Shown here in pieces: positions 6,217 to 15,600 of a DNA stretch of 21,417 bases. Source of the DNA: a virus. How positions within the stretch are numbered: position 1 is the first letter of the stretch; the number at the start of each line of letters is the position of its first letter. The notes beneath the pieces were generated by a model. The model made no database searches. It was not told the DNA's origin and saw only the letters and a list, made by a program, of their open reading frames with translations. The position numbers and the translations under genes are program-made. The stretch covers positions 1 to 21,417 of IMG/VR virus record IMGVR_UViG_3300037993_000067. One strand, given 5' to 3'.

Positions 6217-6927
6217 ATGCCCACCATCAATTACAGCGCTTCGTGGGTTGACGTTGCAAATGACGCTCTGGGTATTCTGGGCCAACCCTTTATTCAGACC
6301 TTCGGCGACACGTCGGCGCAGGCCCTCGCGGCTAATGCCCACTTCGCGAACACGATCGCGGGCGTCCTTCAATCCCACGACTGGCGCTGTCTCGCCGTCA
6401 TGGTCCAATGCCAACTGTGCGCAAATACTCCGGCCTATAAGTGGATGTTCGCCTACCAGCTCCCGAGTGACTTCTTCCGACTCCTCGACCTCGACGTGGG
6501 CGGCGACGATTACGAGATAATGAGCGGGCTTTCGGTCGGAGTCCCCGACTCCCTCGTGGTGATGTCCAACGGCTACGGCGACACGTACAACGCCCTTGGG
6601 GTTCAGACGACAACCGCGCAAATCATCAACCTGGTTTATATCCAGATGCCGCAGGACGCGCAGAGCCTTCCGTACGTGATGAAGAACCTTATCGCGGCAG
6701 AGCTTGCCGTCGCCATGGCGCCTCGACTGGTGGACAACGAGCAGACGATTTCCCGCGCATCGGCCAACGCGCAGCAAGCATGGGCCGATGCCCTGTCCTT
6801 CGATTCGCGGCTCCGCAAGGACCCGAAACCCATGTCGCCCTCCAAAAACGGAGTCTGGAACGACGAGCACCGGCACGGGCTCCCGAACGGGTACAACCCG
6901 GCCAGCTCCTTGGGGATGATAAATTAA
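6217..6927 (+). CDS. Tail tubular protein A / gatekeeper (T7 gp11-like)
   Basis: 236 residues, ATG with GGGGAGG at 6204-6210. The N-terminal VDVANDALGILGQPFIQTFGD, the following helix with ALAANAHFANTIAGVLQSHDW, and a middle KWMFAYQLPSDFFRLLDLD are typical landmarks for gatekeeper proteins of the T7 gp11 / P22 gp4 type. In these, 'LG...I.s..d....a......y....r..Ll..h.W' is followed by '.y.yxLPxDxlrl'. Such proteins form the ring under the portal that keeps DNA in the head and seats the nozzle. Length is slightly above T7 gp11 (about 196). The stop overlaps the nozzle start (TAATG), matching the usual A-then-B order. Confidence 0.8.
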   Translation: MPTINYSASWVDVANDALGILGQPFIQTFGDTSAQALAANAHFANTIAGVLQSHDWRCLAVMVQCQLCANTPAYKWMFAYQLPSDFFRLLDLDVGGDDYEIMSGLSVGVPDSLVVMSNGYGDTYNALGVQTTTAQIINLVYIQMPQDAQSLPYVMKNLIAAELAVAMAPRLVDNEQTISRASANAQQAWADALSFDSRLRKDPKPMSPSKNGVWNDEHRHGLPNGYNPASSLGMIN

Positions 6928-9161
6928 TGCCCGATTTCTTCACGCTCTGCCGGAACAACTTCTCGGCGGGCGAACTGTCCCCGCTCATGCAGGCAGCGGT
7001 CGACAAGCCCTTCTATCCGCAGGGCTGCCAGATCCTCGAGAACATGATCCCGCAGCGAGGAGGGTCCGTCAGGCGAAGGCCGGGGACGTACTACGCCGGA
7101 GCCGCGGCTGGCGGGACGACGGCCTCGAGGCTAATTCGCTGGAAAACCTCGGACGGGTCCAACTGGGTCCTCGAGCTCTCGAACCTCTATGCTTCGGTAT
7201 GGAATGTCTCGACGCACACCAAGATCAGCGGGGTGGCGACTCCCTACGCTCAAGCCGACCTGTTCAACCTCTCGTTCTGCGACGTGAAGTCTTCTCTGTC
7301 GGATGTCTCGGGGACCTCGGGTCATGGGTTATGGATCGCCCACCAGAGTTACCCTCCCGCCTACTTCCAGTTCGACGGGACGACGCTGCACTACGTGGTT
7401 CCGACGCCGAATACGACTTTCCCCTATGGCGGATACACTCCTACTCCTGCGAGCCCGTACACGACCTTCGTCTCAGGGGACGCGAACGCGAATGCCTGGA
7501 ATAACTTCTCCGGGGCAGGGAATTATCCCGCCGTGGTGTCCTTCATCGGCGGCCGGCTCACCTTCTTCTCGACCAAGAACAACGGGAACCTCATGCTCAT
7601 GTCCCGGTCCCCGGACTATATCAACGGGAACGACCGGCTTTTCGACCTCACGACCCTGGCGAGCGGAGCCTCCGCGCAGTCTCCCGATAACGCGATCGCC
7701 AACTTCTATTCGGCCCTCGCGCCGACTCCAGTCCGGTGGGTCGTCTCGCACCTGCGGATGATCGTCGGGACGGACCGGAATATGTGGGCCGACAACGGGC
7801 AGGCCTGCAGCGCGGGAGTTTTCGGCATCCAGACAGCAGGATTCAGCGGGGCGAGCTCCGTTCCCGGCAAGGGCATCGAGAACTACGTCGTCTTCGTCGG
7901 TCACTCAGGGCGCACGCTTTCGAAGATGTACTATCACTTCATGTACGGGTTCTACATCGACGAAGAGCTCACGAAGATGTCGGACCATATCCTCAATTCG
8001 GGCGTCGTCGAGATGGATATCCAGACCTACCCCTTCCCGATCGTCTGGCTCGTGCGGGCGGACGGGGTACTCGTATCCTGCACGCTCGATCTCCAGGGCG
8101 AGCTCCAAGGCGAGGGGAAAGTCGTCGGATGGGCTCGCCATCCGATGTCGGGGAACGTGGCGGCCGTCTGCTGTCCTCAGACCAACGCGGCGGCGGCAGG
8201 AGTCAATACACCATCGAGCGCGGGAAATGACGAGGTGTGGCTATGCGTCAACCGAGGAACCGCACTCGCGCCGGCCTTCGATATCGAATACATGATCTTC
8301 CACGACCTGCAGAACGTCGCGCTTTCCGACCTGCACTACGTGGACTGCGGATCCTACTTCTCGGCCCTGAACGGCCCCACTCCCACAGTCGCGCAGCTCG
8401 CCAACCAAACAGTGGACGCGGTCGGTGACGGGGCGGTACTTCCGCGCGTGACGCTGAATTCGTCAGGTCAATACACGTACAACCGATCAATAAAGCAGCT
8501 CCATATCGGGCTTCCCATGCCCTCAGTCCTCTGCCCGACTCGCCCCGATGTCCCTGGCAGACAGACGGGGAGCACTCAAGGCAAGACCAAGCGGATCACG
8601 AGGGCCGTAGTGCGCGTCTACAATTCGACCCTCGGCAAGATCGGCCGGACGCTTAATCCGTCCGGGGCCGGTTCTTTGCAGCGGGTTATCATTCCCTTTG
8701 TCGGTGGAGTGCCGGGATCTAATGCCTATGAAGCCATCGCGCTTTCGGGTGGTATCCCAGCCTCGGGGACGCAGTACCCGATCACGTTCCCCTATCAGGC
8801 GGTCTCGGACATCGTGGTCACGATTTCGAAGCAGGACTCGACCGATCCCGAGTTCAACCACGTCTATACGCTCATTCCAGGGACGGACTACTTCGTCACG
8901 AATCCAAGCATCAAAGGGACGTTGACCGTCATGGCGAACGTCTCGACCTGGGCCGCGAGCCTCGGGTACACTCCGGATACACTCAACATTTACTACCGGC
9001 CGACTCTGGCGGGGATGGCCGATCCGCTCGTTTCGGGGGATTTCGAGCTGGACCTGGGGGGCTACACGGACACGGACGGGAATATCTACATCGTCCAGGA
9101 CGACCCCATGCCCTTAAACGTGGTCGCGATCATGACTAGGATCGCCCTCGAGGAACCATGA
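6927..9161 (+). CDS. Tail nozzle protein (tail tubular protein B-like)
   Basis: 744 residues. The start is the ATG at 6927 in a TAATG overlap; the frame stays open upstream but only as a shadow of the previous gene. The N-terminus NNFSAGELSPLMQAAVDK, QGCQILENMIPQRGGSVRRRPGT is the hallmark opening of podovirus nozzle/tail proteins, where 'GELSP...R.D...y..g...l.N....p.Gg..rRpGt' is conserved. It forms the tube below the gatekeeper through which DNA and ejection proteins leave. Residues ~614-692 hold a beta-rich stretch (GTQYPITFPYQ, IPGTDYFVTNP, LNIYYRP) that resembles the N-terminal domain of the tail fibre at 20455. This suggests that part of the nozzle carries a fibre-type adaptor fold. 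The stop overlaps the next start (ATGA). Confidence 0.83.
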   Translation: MPDFFTLCRNNFSAGELSPLMQAAVDKPFYPQGCQILENMIPQRGGSVRRRPGTYYAGAAAGGTTASRLIRWKTSDGSNWVLELSNLYASVWNVSTHTKISGVATPYAQADLFNLSFCDVKSSLSDVSGTSGHGLWIAHQSYPPAYFQFDGTTLHYVVPTPNTTFPYGGYTPTPASPYTTFVSGDANANAWNNFSGAGNYPAVVSFIGGRLTFFSTKNNGNLMLMSRSPDYINGNDRLFDLTTLASGASAQSPDNAIANFYSALAPTPVRWVVSHLRMIVGTDRNMWADNGQACSAGVFGIQTAGFSGASSVPGKGIENYVVFVGHSGRTLSKMYYHFMYGFYIDEELTKMSDHILNSGVVEMDIQTYPFPIVWLVRADGVLVSCTLDLQGELQGEGKVVGWARHPMSGNVAAVCCPQTNAAAAGVNTPSSAGNDEVWLCVNRGTALAPAFDIEYMIFHDLQNVALSDLHYVDCGSYFSALNGPTPTVAQLANQTVDAVGDGAVLPRVTLNSSGQYTYNRSIKQLHIGLPMPSVLCPTRPDVPGRQTGSTQGKTKRITRAVVRVYNSTLGKIGRTLNPSGAGSLQRVIIPFVGGVPGSNAYEAIALSGGIPASGTQYPITFPYQAVSDIVVTISKQDSTDPEFNHVYTLIPGTDYFVTNPSIKGTLTVMANVSTWAASLGYTPDTLNIYYRPTLAGMADPLVSGDFELDLGGYTDTDGNIYIVQDDPMPLNVVAIMTRIALEEP

Positions 9162-10201
9162 GCGACACGCCCGAATATGATGCCTGGAACGCGGGCGGGG
9201 CATACCCAACGACGAACGCTGTCAACGCGGAAGGTCAATCTGTCCCTATTGGTGACGTGGGCTACACTGACCCGTCGCTCGACTTCTCGGCCTCGGCCCT
9301 CCAAACTGACGCCACGGCCGCTCAACTTCCCAGCCCGTCTGCTATATCCTCGGCCGCCGCGGGCGCCGCGAGCCTCGCGACTCTCCTTGCAGCCGGTGTA
9401 ACGGCATTCGGGCAAGACCTCGGCATGAGCGAGAACACGGCGGCAGGTGTCGCGGGTGCTCTCCAGGACGCGGGGGAAGGCGCGGCGGCCGGTGCGGAGA
9501 TAGGATCTCTTTTCCCTGGCATTGGAACCTTAATCGGGGCCGGTGTGGGAGCTCTTGCAGGCGGAATTCTCGGATTCTTCACGGGCGAATCGGCCGACGC
9601 GGCAAAGCAGAAGCAGCAGCAGATCGCCGAGGACAAGGCGCTCATCTCCGAGACAACCACCCTCCAGCAGGCCAATGCGGAAATGGTCAACGCCAAGACG
9701 CAAATCGGCATGTATGGGACGGCGCTCCAGGTCCTACCCACGGAAGAGGCAGGGCAGGAAGCCACGGCGAAGCAGACCGGCGAGGCGAACTATGCGAGCC
9801 TCCTTGGCAACTTCGGCAGCGTCAGCGCTCATGCGGGCCAGATGGGCACCGAGGCGGTCAAGGGGAGCTCTGCCGGCGCCGCCGAGGTCGCGCCCGCTAT
9901 CGAGCTCGGGCAGTTCACGGGAGGCTCGATCGCCTCGGGTGACATTGATAAGTTCAACGTGGACGAGGCGGACAGGGACTTCAAGAGCGGAGTCGCGCAG
10001 CCGGTCAACGGCGGGACCTTCGCCGCGGGAATGGCCTCGGTACAGAACCAGGCTTACCAGAATTGGACCTCGTACAACAACCAGGTGAGCATGTATCAGA
10101 ACAGCGTTATCCCGACCTTGCAGTCGACGATCGCCACGGCGACCTCGCAGATCAACCAGCTTACGGCGGCCGGCGCTTCGGTGACCGGTCCGGTGGTGTA
10201 G
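9158..10201 (+). CDS. Putative ejection protein with glycine zipper (347 aa)
   Basis: ATG overlapping the nozzle stop, with CGAGGA just upstream. The protein is Ala/Gly/Ser-rich. Residues ~108-143 (GAAAGAEIGSLFPGIGTLIG then AGVGALAGGILGFF) form a strong glycine-zipper hydrophobic hairpin able to insert into a membrane. An Ala-rich helix lies at ~62-84. The rest is polar, with Gln/Asn-rich helices at ~145-200 and at the C-terminus (MASVQNQAYQNWTSYN). Size, position after the nozzle and before two larger internal proteins, and the zipper suggest an analogue of T7 gp14, the first internal core protein to insert into the outer membrane during DNA injection. That role is inferred; sequence similarity to gp14 itself was not seen. 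Confidence 0.65.
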   Translation: MSDTPEYDAWNAGGAYPTTNAVNAEGQSVPIGDVGYTDPSLDFSASALQTDATAAQLPSPSAISSAAAGAASLATLLAAGVTAFGQDLGMSENTAAGVAGALQDAGEGAAAGAEIGSLFPGIGTLIGAGVGALAGGILGFFTGESADAAKQKQQQIAEDKALISETTTLQQANAEMVNAKTQIGMYGTALQVLPTEEAGQEATAKQTGEANYASLLGNFGSVSAHAGQMGTEAVKGSSAGAAEVAPAIELGQFTGGSIASGDIDKFNVDEADRDFKSGVAQPVNGGTFAAGMASVQNQAYQNWTSYNNQVSMYQNSVIPTLQSTIATATSQINQLTAAGASVTGPVV

Positions 10202-10202
10202 T

Positions 10203-12683
10203 ATGGACGTACCCCAGGTAAACGACCGGCCAGTCCTTCAGGCCTTCCAGGCTGAACGCGAGGCGCAAAGCGGGATGTTCGTCCCCCAGGAGATCGAGGC
10301 GCAGAACCAAGCCGCCTACGCTCAGGACCAAAATAGGGCCTTCGCCTCGGCGGCTGGCCTCGTCAAGGGAATCGGGGAAATGTGGGCACAGGGGCAGATG
10401 GAGGCGGCGAAGGTCGCCTCTTACACCGCTTCGCAGAAGCTCAACGACCAGTGGATGTCCGACGCGGCTTCGGGGAAGATTCAGCCCTCCGTCGCCGATG
10501 ATGGGACAGTCACGGTCAAGCCTACAGATGAATGGACAGCGATGCGGGACAACTTCCTCTCGCAGGCGAAGGACAAGTACCAGGCTCCCGGAGCTCAGAG
10601 CTTCCTTCAATCCTCCATCCTCGAGAACGCGAACCGGGTCCAGACGGACGGTCTCCGCGCGGTCTACGACAAGTACCAGAAGGACTACTACGCGAACGCC
10701 TCCCTCGGCCTCCAGATGACGACGGACGCCCTCGCCAAGGGAAACAGCTTCGAGCCTGAGCTCGACGGCCAGGGCCGGACGGTGGACTACAAGAAGCTCG
10801 ACCTCTCGACCGAGACGGACATCATTCGACAGAAAGTCATGGATATAAAAGGCCTGGACGGCCCCGCTCAGAACATCCTCATTCAGCAGCAGAAGAACAC
10901 CGTATTCGCGGGCATGGTCGACAAGGAAGCCCAGCGGCTCGCGGCGATCGATCCGGCCCAGGCAAAGAGCTTCATCGAGGCCGCGAACGACAAGTACCGG
11001 CCCGACGACGTAACGAAACTGGACGACCAGGCCCTGAAGCAGCTCCTCGACAAGTCCAGCGTCATCGAGCAGGCGACGAAAGAGAAGATCACCAACGACG
11101 CACAGACACAGATCGAGAAAATTCAGAAGGGGGCGAACTCTGGATGGGCCGACGCCTTCACAAAGATTCAGGACCAGAACTCGAAACAATACCCTGGTTA
11201 CAAGGATGAGGACGACAAGATCGCGGTAAAATTCGCGCAGGCGGCTGGCGCGACCTGGTTGAACGTCATAGGCCAGGACCTCACAAACAAGAACGAGGAC
11301 GCATTAAAAGAGGACATGGTCAACCTTAAGAATGACTTCGCCCATGATTTCAACGTCAATAACGCAGCATTCGCCGATCAGAAAAAATCTATCCAAGCGT
11401 TCGCAGATGCGCAATTAGGCCGGGACGAGGAGCAGGACGCGAAGGAACAGAAGGCGCGAGAGACCGCAGAGGCGAAGGGTTGGTACGATATTGTTGACGC
11501 TAATTCTCGCAATTATGAAGGGCTGCAAAATATCCGGGATAAGATCACTCATTCGAGCGATCCTAATCTCACAAGCGAATCGAAGCAGGCCCTCATCAAG
11601 ACAATCGACGAGTACAGCAAGGAACCAAGCCCCGATCTTGCCAAGAATATATCTTTCCTTAAAGAGCAAGTCGCGCAGGGAGCAATTCCTCAAGGAGCTT
11701 TAGAAAAATACCTCATACGTGAATCCGGGAGAGCAACCAATTTCAATAACCCAGTTTACATGAAACAGCTTTCCGATGGTTTAGATGAATGGAATAAAGG
11801 ACTTGAAGGGCAATTTAAGGCAAACTCGGAGATACTCAAGCAAGCGGCCTTGGATTTCGTTGGAGTGAAGGATATCAAGGAACTCAAGGATCCGGCTAAA
11901 CTCGCGGCCTATGCTCGGTGTCTCGATGATCTGACAAAAGCATCCATCGCTAATTTCAACGCCAGTAAGACAAACGACCCGGAAGCGTCTCAAATGATCG
12001 CTATAGATACGACGGCGAAGATGGTTTCTCGCGGGTTCTCGAATCCGAAGAATCCGGAAGCTCCTCCGATGGCTGGTAGCGAAGATGCAGCGCTGGCGAA
12101 ATTTGTACAGGGTGAAAAGGCAGGCTCGACCACGGTTGACGCCTCCGGGAATGAATCCAGCCTCAACAGTGGGGAATTGAAGAACGGTATAGCGCTTTCC
12201 GAGAAGCGAATCAAGACGGCGATCCCTGGGGTCGAGATTATTGGCAACTCCTTGGAAAAAGGAGATCAGTATGGACTCACGAATACAGGAGAGCGTATTT
12301 TTAAGGCTCAGGATGGGAGCCAGTACAAGGTCAGCTCGGATGATGGAAAGACTACCACTGTAATGGCGAGGTATAACCAAAGCGAGACATCGGGCGGAAA
12401 GACTACGCGAGTATTAGGACCGTGGGTCAAGGTCACTGAGAAGACCCAGGCACAGAAAGACCATGCCGCTGCCACGGTGATCGCCACCGCGACCGAAAAC
12501 CAGGACATAAATCGAATCTTGACCAAGGAGCAGAACGACAGGAAACAAACGGAGTACCAGGCAAACCAAGAAGTTGCCTCAAATGTCATGAGTGACCCGA
12601 GCAAGTTCGACGCGGCCTATAAGGGATGGGATGGGGAAGGCAAGGTAGCCGATTATCTGATGAAGTGGGAAAAGGCTCATTAA
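10203..12683 (+). CDS. Putative internal virion / ejection protein (826 aa)
   Basis: Starts one base after the previous stop, with a weak ribosome site (GGTGG), so probably coupled. The product is almost entirely charged and helical, rich in Lys, Asp, Gln and Ala, with no signal peptide or clear membrane helix. It contains long coiled-coil-like stretches (for example KDKYQAPGAQSFLQSSILEN and EEQDAKEQKARETAEAKG) and a more beta-like part near residues 650-760 (KRIKTAIPGVEIIGNSLEKG onward). Place and size match the middle core protein of podoviruses (T7 gp15 analogue), which would form the inner core and, after ejection, part of the trans-envelope channel. No lysozyme or transglycosylase motif is visible. 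Base composition drops clearly from about 11,290 to 12,600 (one line at 11,701 is ~38% GC against ~63% at 10,681), suggesting a mosaic join. Confidence 0.65.
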   Translation: MDVPQVNDRPVLQAFQAEREAQSGMFVPQEIEAQNQAAYAQDQNRAFASAAGLVKGIGEMWAQGQMEAAKVASYTASQKLNDQWMSDAASGKIQPSVADDGTVTVKPTDEWTAMRDNFLSQAKDKYQAPGAQSFLQSSILENANRVQTDGLRAVYDKYQKDYYANASLGLQMTTDALAKGNSFEPELDGQGRTVDYKKLDLSTETDIIRQKVMDIKGLDGPAQNILIQQQKNTVFAGMVDKEAQRLAAIDPAQAKSFIEAANDKYRPDDVTKLDDQALKQLLDKSSVIEQATKEKITNDAQTQIEKIQKGANSGWADAFTKIQDQNSKQYPGYKDEDDKIAVKFAQAAGATWLNVIGQDLTNKNEDALKEDMVNLKNDFAHDFNVNNAAFADQKKSIQAFADAQLGRDEEQDAKEQKARETAEAKGWYDIVDANSRNYEGLQNIRDKITHSSDPNLTSESKQALIKTIDEYSKEPSPDLAKNISFLKEQVAQGAIPQGALEKYLIRESGRATNFNNPVYMKQLSDGLDEWNKGLEGQFKANSEILKQAALDFVGVKDIKELKDPAKLAAYARCLDDLTKASIANFNASKTNDPEASQMIAIDTTAKMVSRGFSNPKNPEAPPMAGSEDAALAKFVQGEKAGSTTVDASGNESSLNSGELKNGIALSEKRIKTAIPGVEIIGNSLEKGDQYGLTNTGERIFKAQDGSQYKVSSDDGKTTTVMARYNQSETSGGKTTRVLGPWVKVTEKTQAQKDHAAATVIATATENQDINRILTKEQNDRKQTEYQANQEVASNVMSDPSKFDAAYKGWDGEGKVADYLMKWEKAH

Positions 12684-15600
12684 TGGACCTCTGGGACCAG
12701 AGCACGACGGCCGACGACGCGGGTAAGCCCGCCGCGATGGCGCAACTCACCAGCGAGCCCACGGGGGAAAATAAACCAGCCCTCCCCGCAGCGCCGGGCC
12801 CGCCCGAGCAAAAGCCCGAGGCTCCTCCCAAGACAGCCGCACCGACCGCGCCCACACCACAGGCACCTCAAGGCGGGGCCGAGGAACAAGTCAGTAAAAT
12901 CCTCGCTCCTATAGCGAAACAAGTCTCGGACATTGGGCTCGTCCCTGTATCCTCTGATGAGTACGACTCGATTATGCGAGCGGCTAAAAACTCTCCCGAT
13001 CCGCAGACTACGATTGCCAAGGCTTCCCAGGCGATGATGTACCAGAAGCTCCTTGGGATACCCGCCGACAAGGCGATGGATTATCTCCCGGCTCTCAATA
13101 AAGCCTTCGTCGGCGACCCGATGCCTTCCCAGGAGAACTTCGGGAACACGGTTTCTAAGGCTCTGGATAACGGGTCGTACTTCCTCCAGGCGGGTAGGAT
13201 CGGCGGACTCCTCGCGAACGATCCCCATAACCCCGAACTCAGAGCAGCGGCCGACTACGTCAATAAGAAGCTCGAGGAGACCGCTCCCTACGCTCAGAAG
13301 AACATATTCACCCAGGCCCTCCAGATGGCGCCATTCATGATCGACGGCCTCGCGACCTCGGCACTCGGAGGCGTCGGTGGTATCGCCTCGATGGTTACGG
13401 CCGTGGCGAACGTCGCGCAGATGAGCGCAACCATGCGTGGGGCCGACTTCCTCCGAATCCAACGGGACACTCAGGCGGCTCTCGTCAAGAAAGGGGTCGA
13501 TCCGGAGGAAGCCTACCAGAAGGCGACGGATGTCGCCGGGCCGATCTCCCAGACCTCGGGCATCATCGAAGGAAGCCTGGGCGAGCTCCTCGGCGGATTT
13601 CCGGCCCTCCGGGGCCTCATGGGCAAGGAAGCGGCCCCGATCACGTCCAAGATCATCGACGCGATTATGCAGGACGGCGTCACGTCCAGGGTAGGCCAGA
13701 AGCTCGCTTTACAGGGCGGTTTACATTACGCAGGTTCAGCGCTCGAGTCCGGCGCCAATATGGCGGCGTTTGAACTCACGCAGCGGCTCTCGGATAAGAC
13801 GGCGGCCGTGCTCTCGGACTCTGGGGTTCCACAGCCCACGGCCGCGGCGATCGCCAAGGATGTAGGGGGAGCCTTTGGAAACGGTATCCTCATCGGCCTC
13901 ATTACGGGCGTACCAGCCCTTGCGAAGGCTGAGATAGGCGCCGTGCGAGCGGGAAGCGCCGAGGCGGCAACACGGCTCACGGAAGCGAAGAACCTCGCCA
14001 CCTTGGCGAAGACGTTCGACCAGGACGGATTCAAAGCGGCGGTAGACCGACTCCCGGACCTCGTCTCTTTCAAAGGAGTGGATCCAAAAGACAAAGCCGC
14101 GCAGCTCGACCAGATATGGAAAACTTCCCACGCATCCGAGGCGCCAGAAGCCACAGGCAAGAGCGGAGAGGCCCCGGAGGGTAAAACTACCACCCCGGCC
14201 GCTGGCGAGGCTCCTGAGCCCGCCACGGGCTCAACGGCGCCTCTCGCTCGAGACGAAGGCGGGAAACTGTACGCGAACGATGAGCCTGTTGTCCTTCGGC
14301 GTGATGGATCATCCATGATCATGGAGGATCGGATAGGCGATCCGACCAGTCAAAAGGCCTATTCCCTGCACCAGTTTACGGTCGACGACGAGGCCAAGAC
14401 TGTCACGGTCGACTCGATGCGCTTCAAGCAGGGGACCGGGGACGCAGAGCGCGAGGAGATGGCCCGGCAGTACGTGGACCGGCTCCAGCAGCGATACCCC
14501 GGATTCGATATCAAATGGGAGCCCTCGGACCCGAAGCTGGCCGCCATCCGGGACAAGATCATCGCAGACAATCCCCAGGGCCTCGAGAAGGGACTGAACT
14601 ACTATCCGGACAAGGAAGCGGCCTCGACTCCCTTCAAGGCCGACGAGTTTAGGCAGAAGGCCCAGGCGGCTTTCGGGCTCAAGGACAACGAGGCGGACGC
14701 GGCGCTATCCCTCGTCCACGCCTTCGCGAAGGGGGAAGGGACCGACGCCGAGACCTGGCTACGGACGCACCTTGACCCGAGGATGATCGCCAATGCGGGC
14801 GAAAAGCAGATCGCCCAGGGGAACAAAGCCGGAACGTCTTTCACGGATTCCGAGGGGAAACCCATCGCGCCCGAGAAGGTCTCCCAAGTACAGGGCCATG
14901 CGAAGGCGCTCATCATCGCTACCAAGGCCGGAGACTTTTCTTCCATCGCCCATGAGCTCTTTCACGTCGCCCAGCTCACCACGAAAGACACAGAGATACG
15001 CAAGGCCATTTCTGACTATTTTGGTATACCTTACGATAAGCTCGGGCGAGACGCCATGGAGCACCTGGCCGACAACTTTGAGAGGTACTTAACCTCCGGC
15101 CGGGCTGACGCTCATCTCAAGGGCGCGTTCGGGAAGATCGCCGATATCATGGCCCGGTACGTCTCCGAGTTCGTCCGGCGCCTGAAGGGGAACCCAAAGC
15201 TCGAGGCCATCTTCGACAAGATGCTCGGCTCGGATACTCCCTTCGGAGAAGCCCTACGAAAGGCCGACGATCAGATCAAGGGTCGAGAGGTCAAGGAAGT
15301 CGAGCCGGGAAGCATGGAGGACAAGTACAACAAGATCAAAGGTACCCAGGGAGGGCGAGTTCTCGATGTCGATATCGCGCGTGAATTGGTCCCCGGCTAC
15401 AAGCCCGAGGAGGCCGGAAAGGTTCACGAAGAAGCCAGCGCCATAATAAAGCAGCGATACGCGGAACTTCTCCAGGGACCCGTCGCCAAGGGGAAAGAGC
15501 CTTTTGTCCTTTTCACCGCAGGCGGCAGCGGGGCGGGAAAGACAACTGCGATCAGAACGACCCTTGACGGACTCAGGGGAAAAGCCGATATTATATACGA

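Noticed and set aside
11700-11770. Possible lysozyme/transglycosylase motif (IRESGRATNFNNP) in the 826-aa protein
   Set aside because: Only the E-S pair matches; the following Gly-x-MQ type motif and spacing of transglycosylases are absent.
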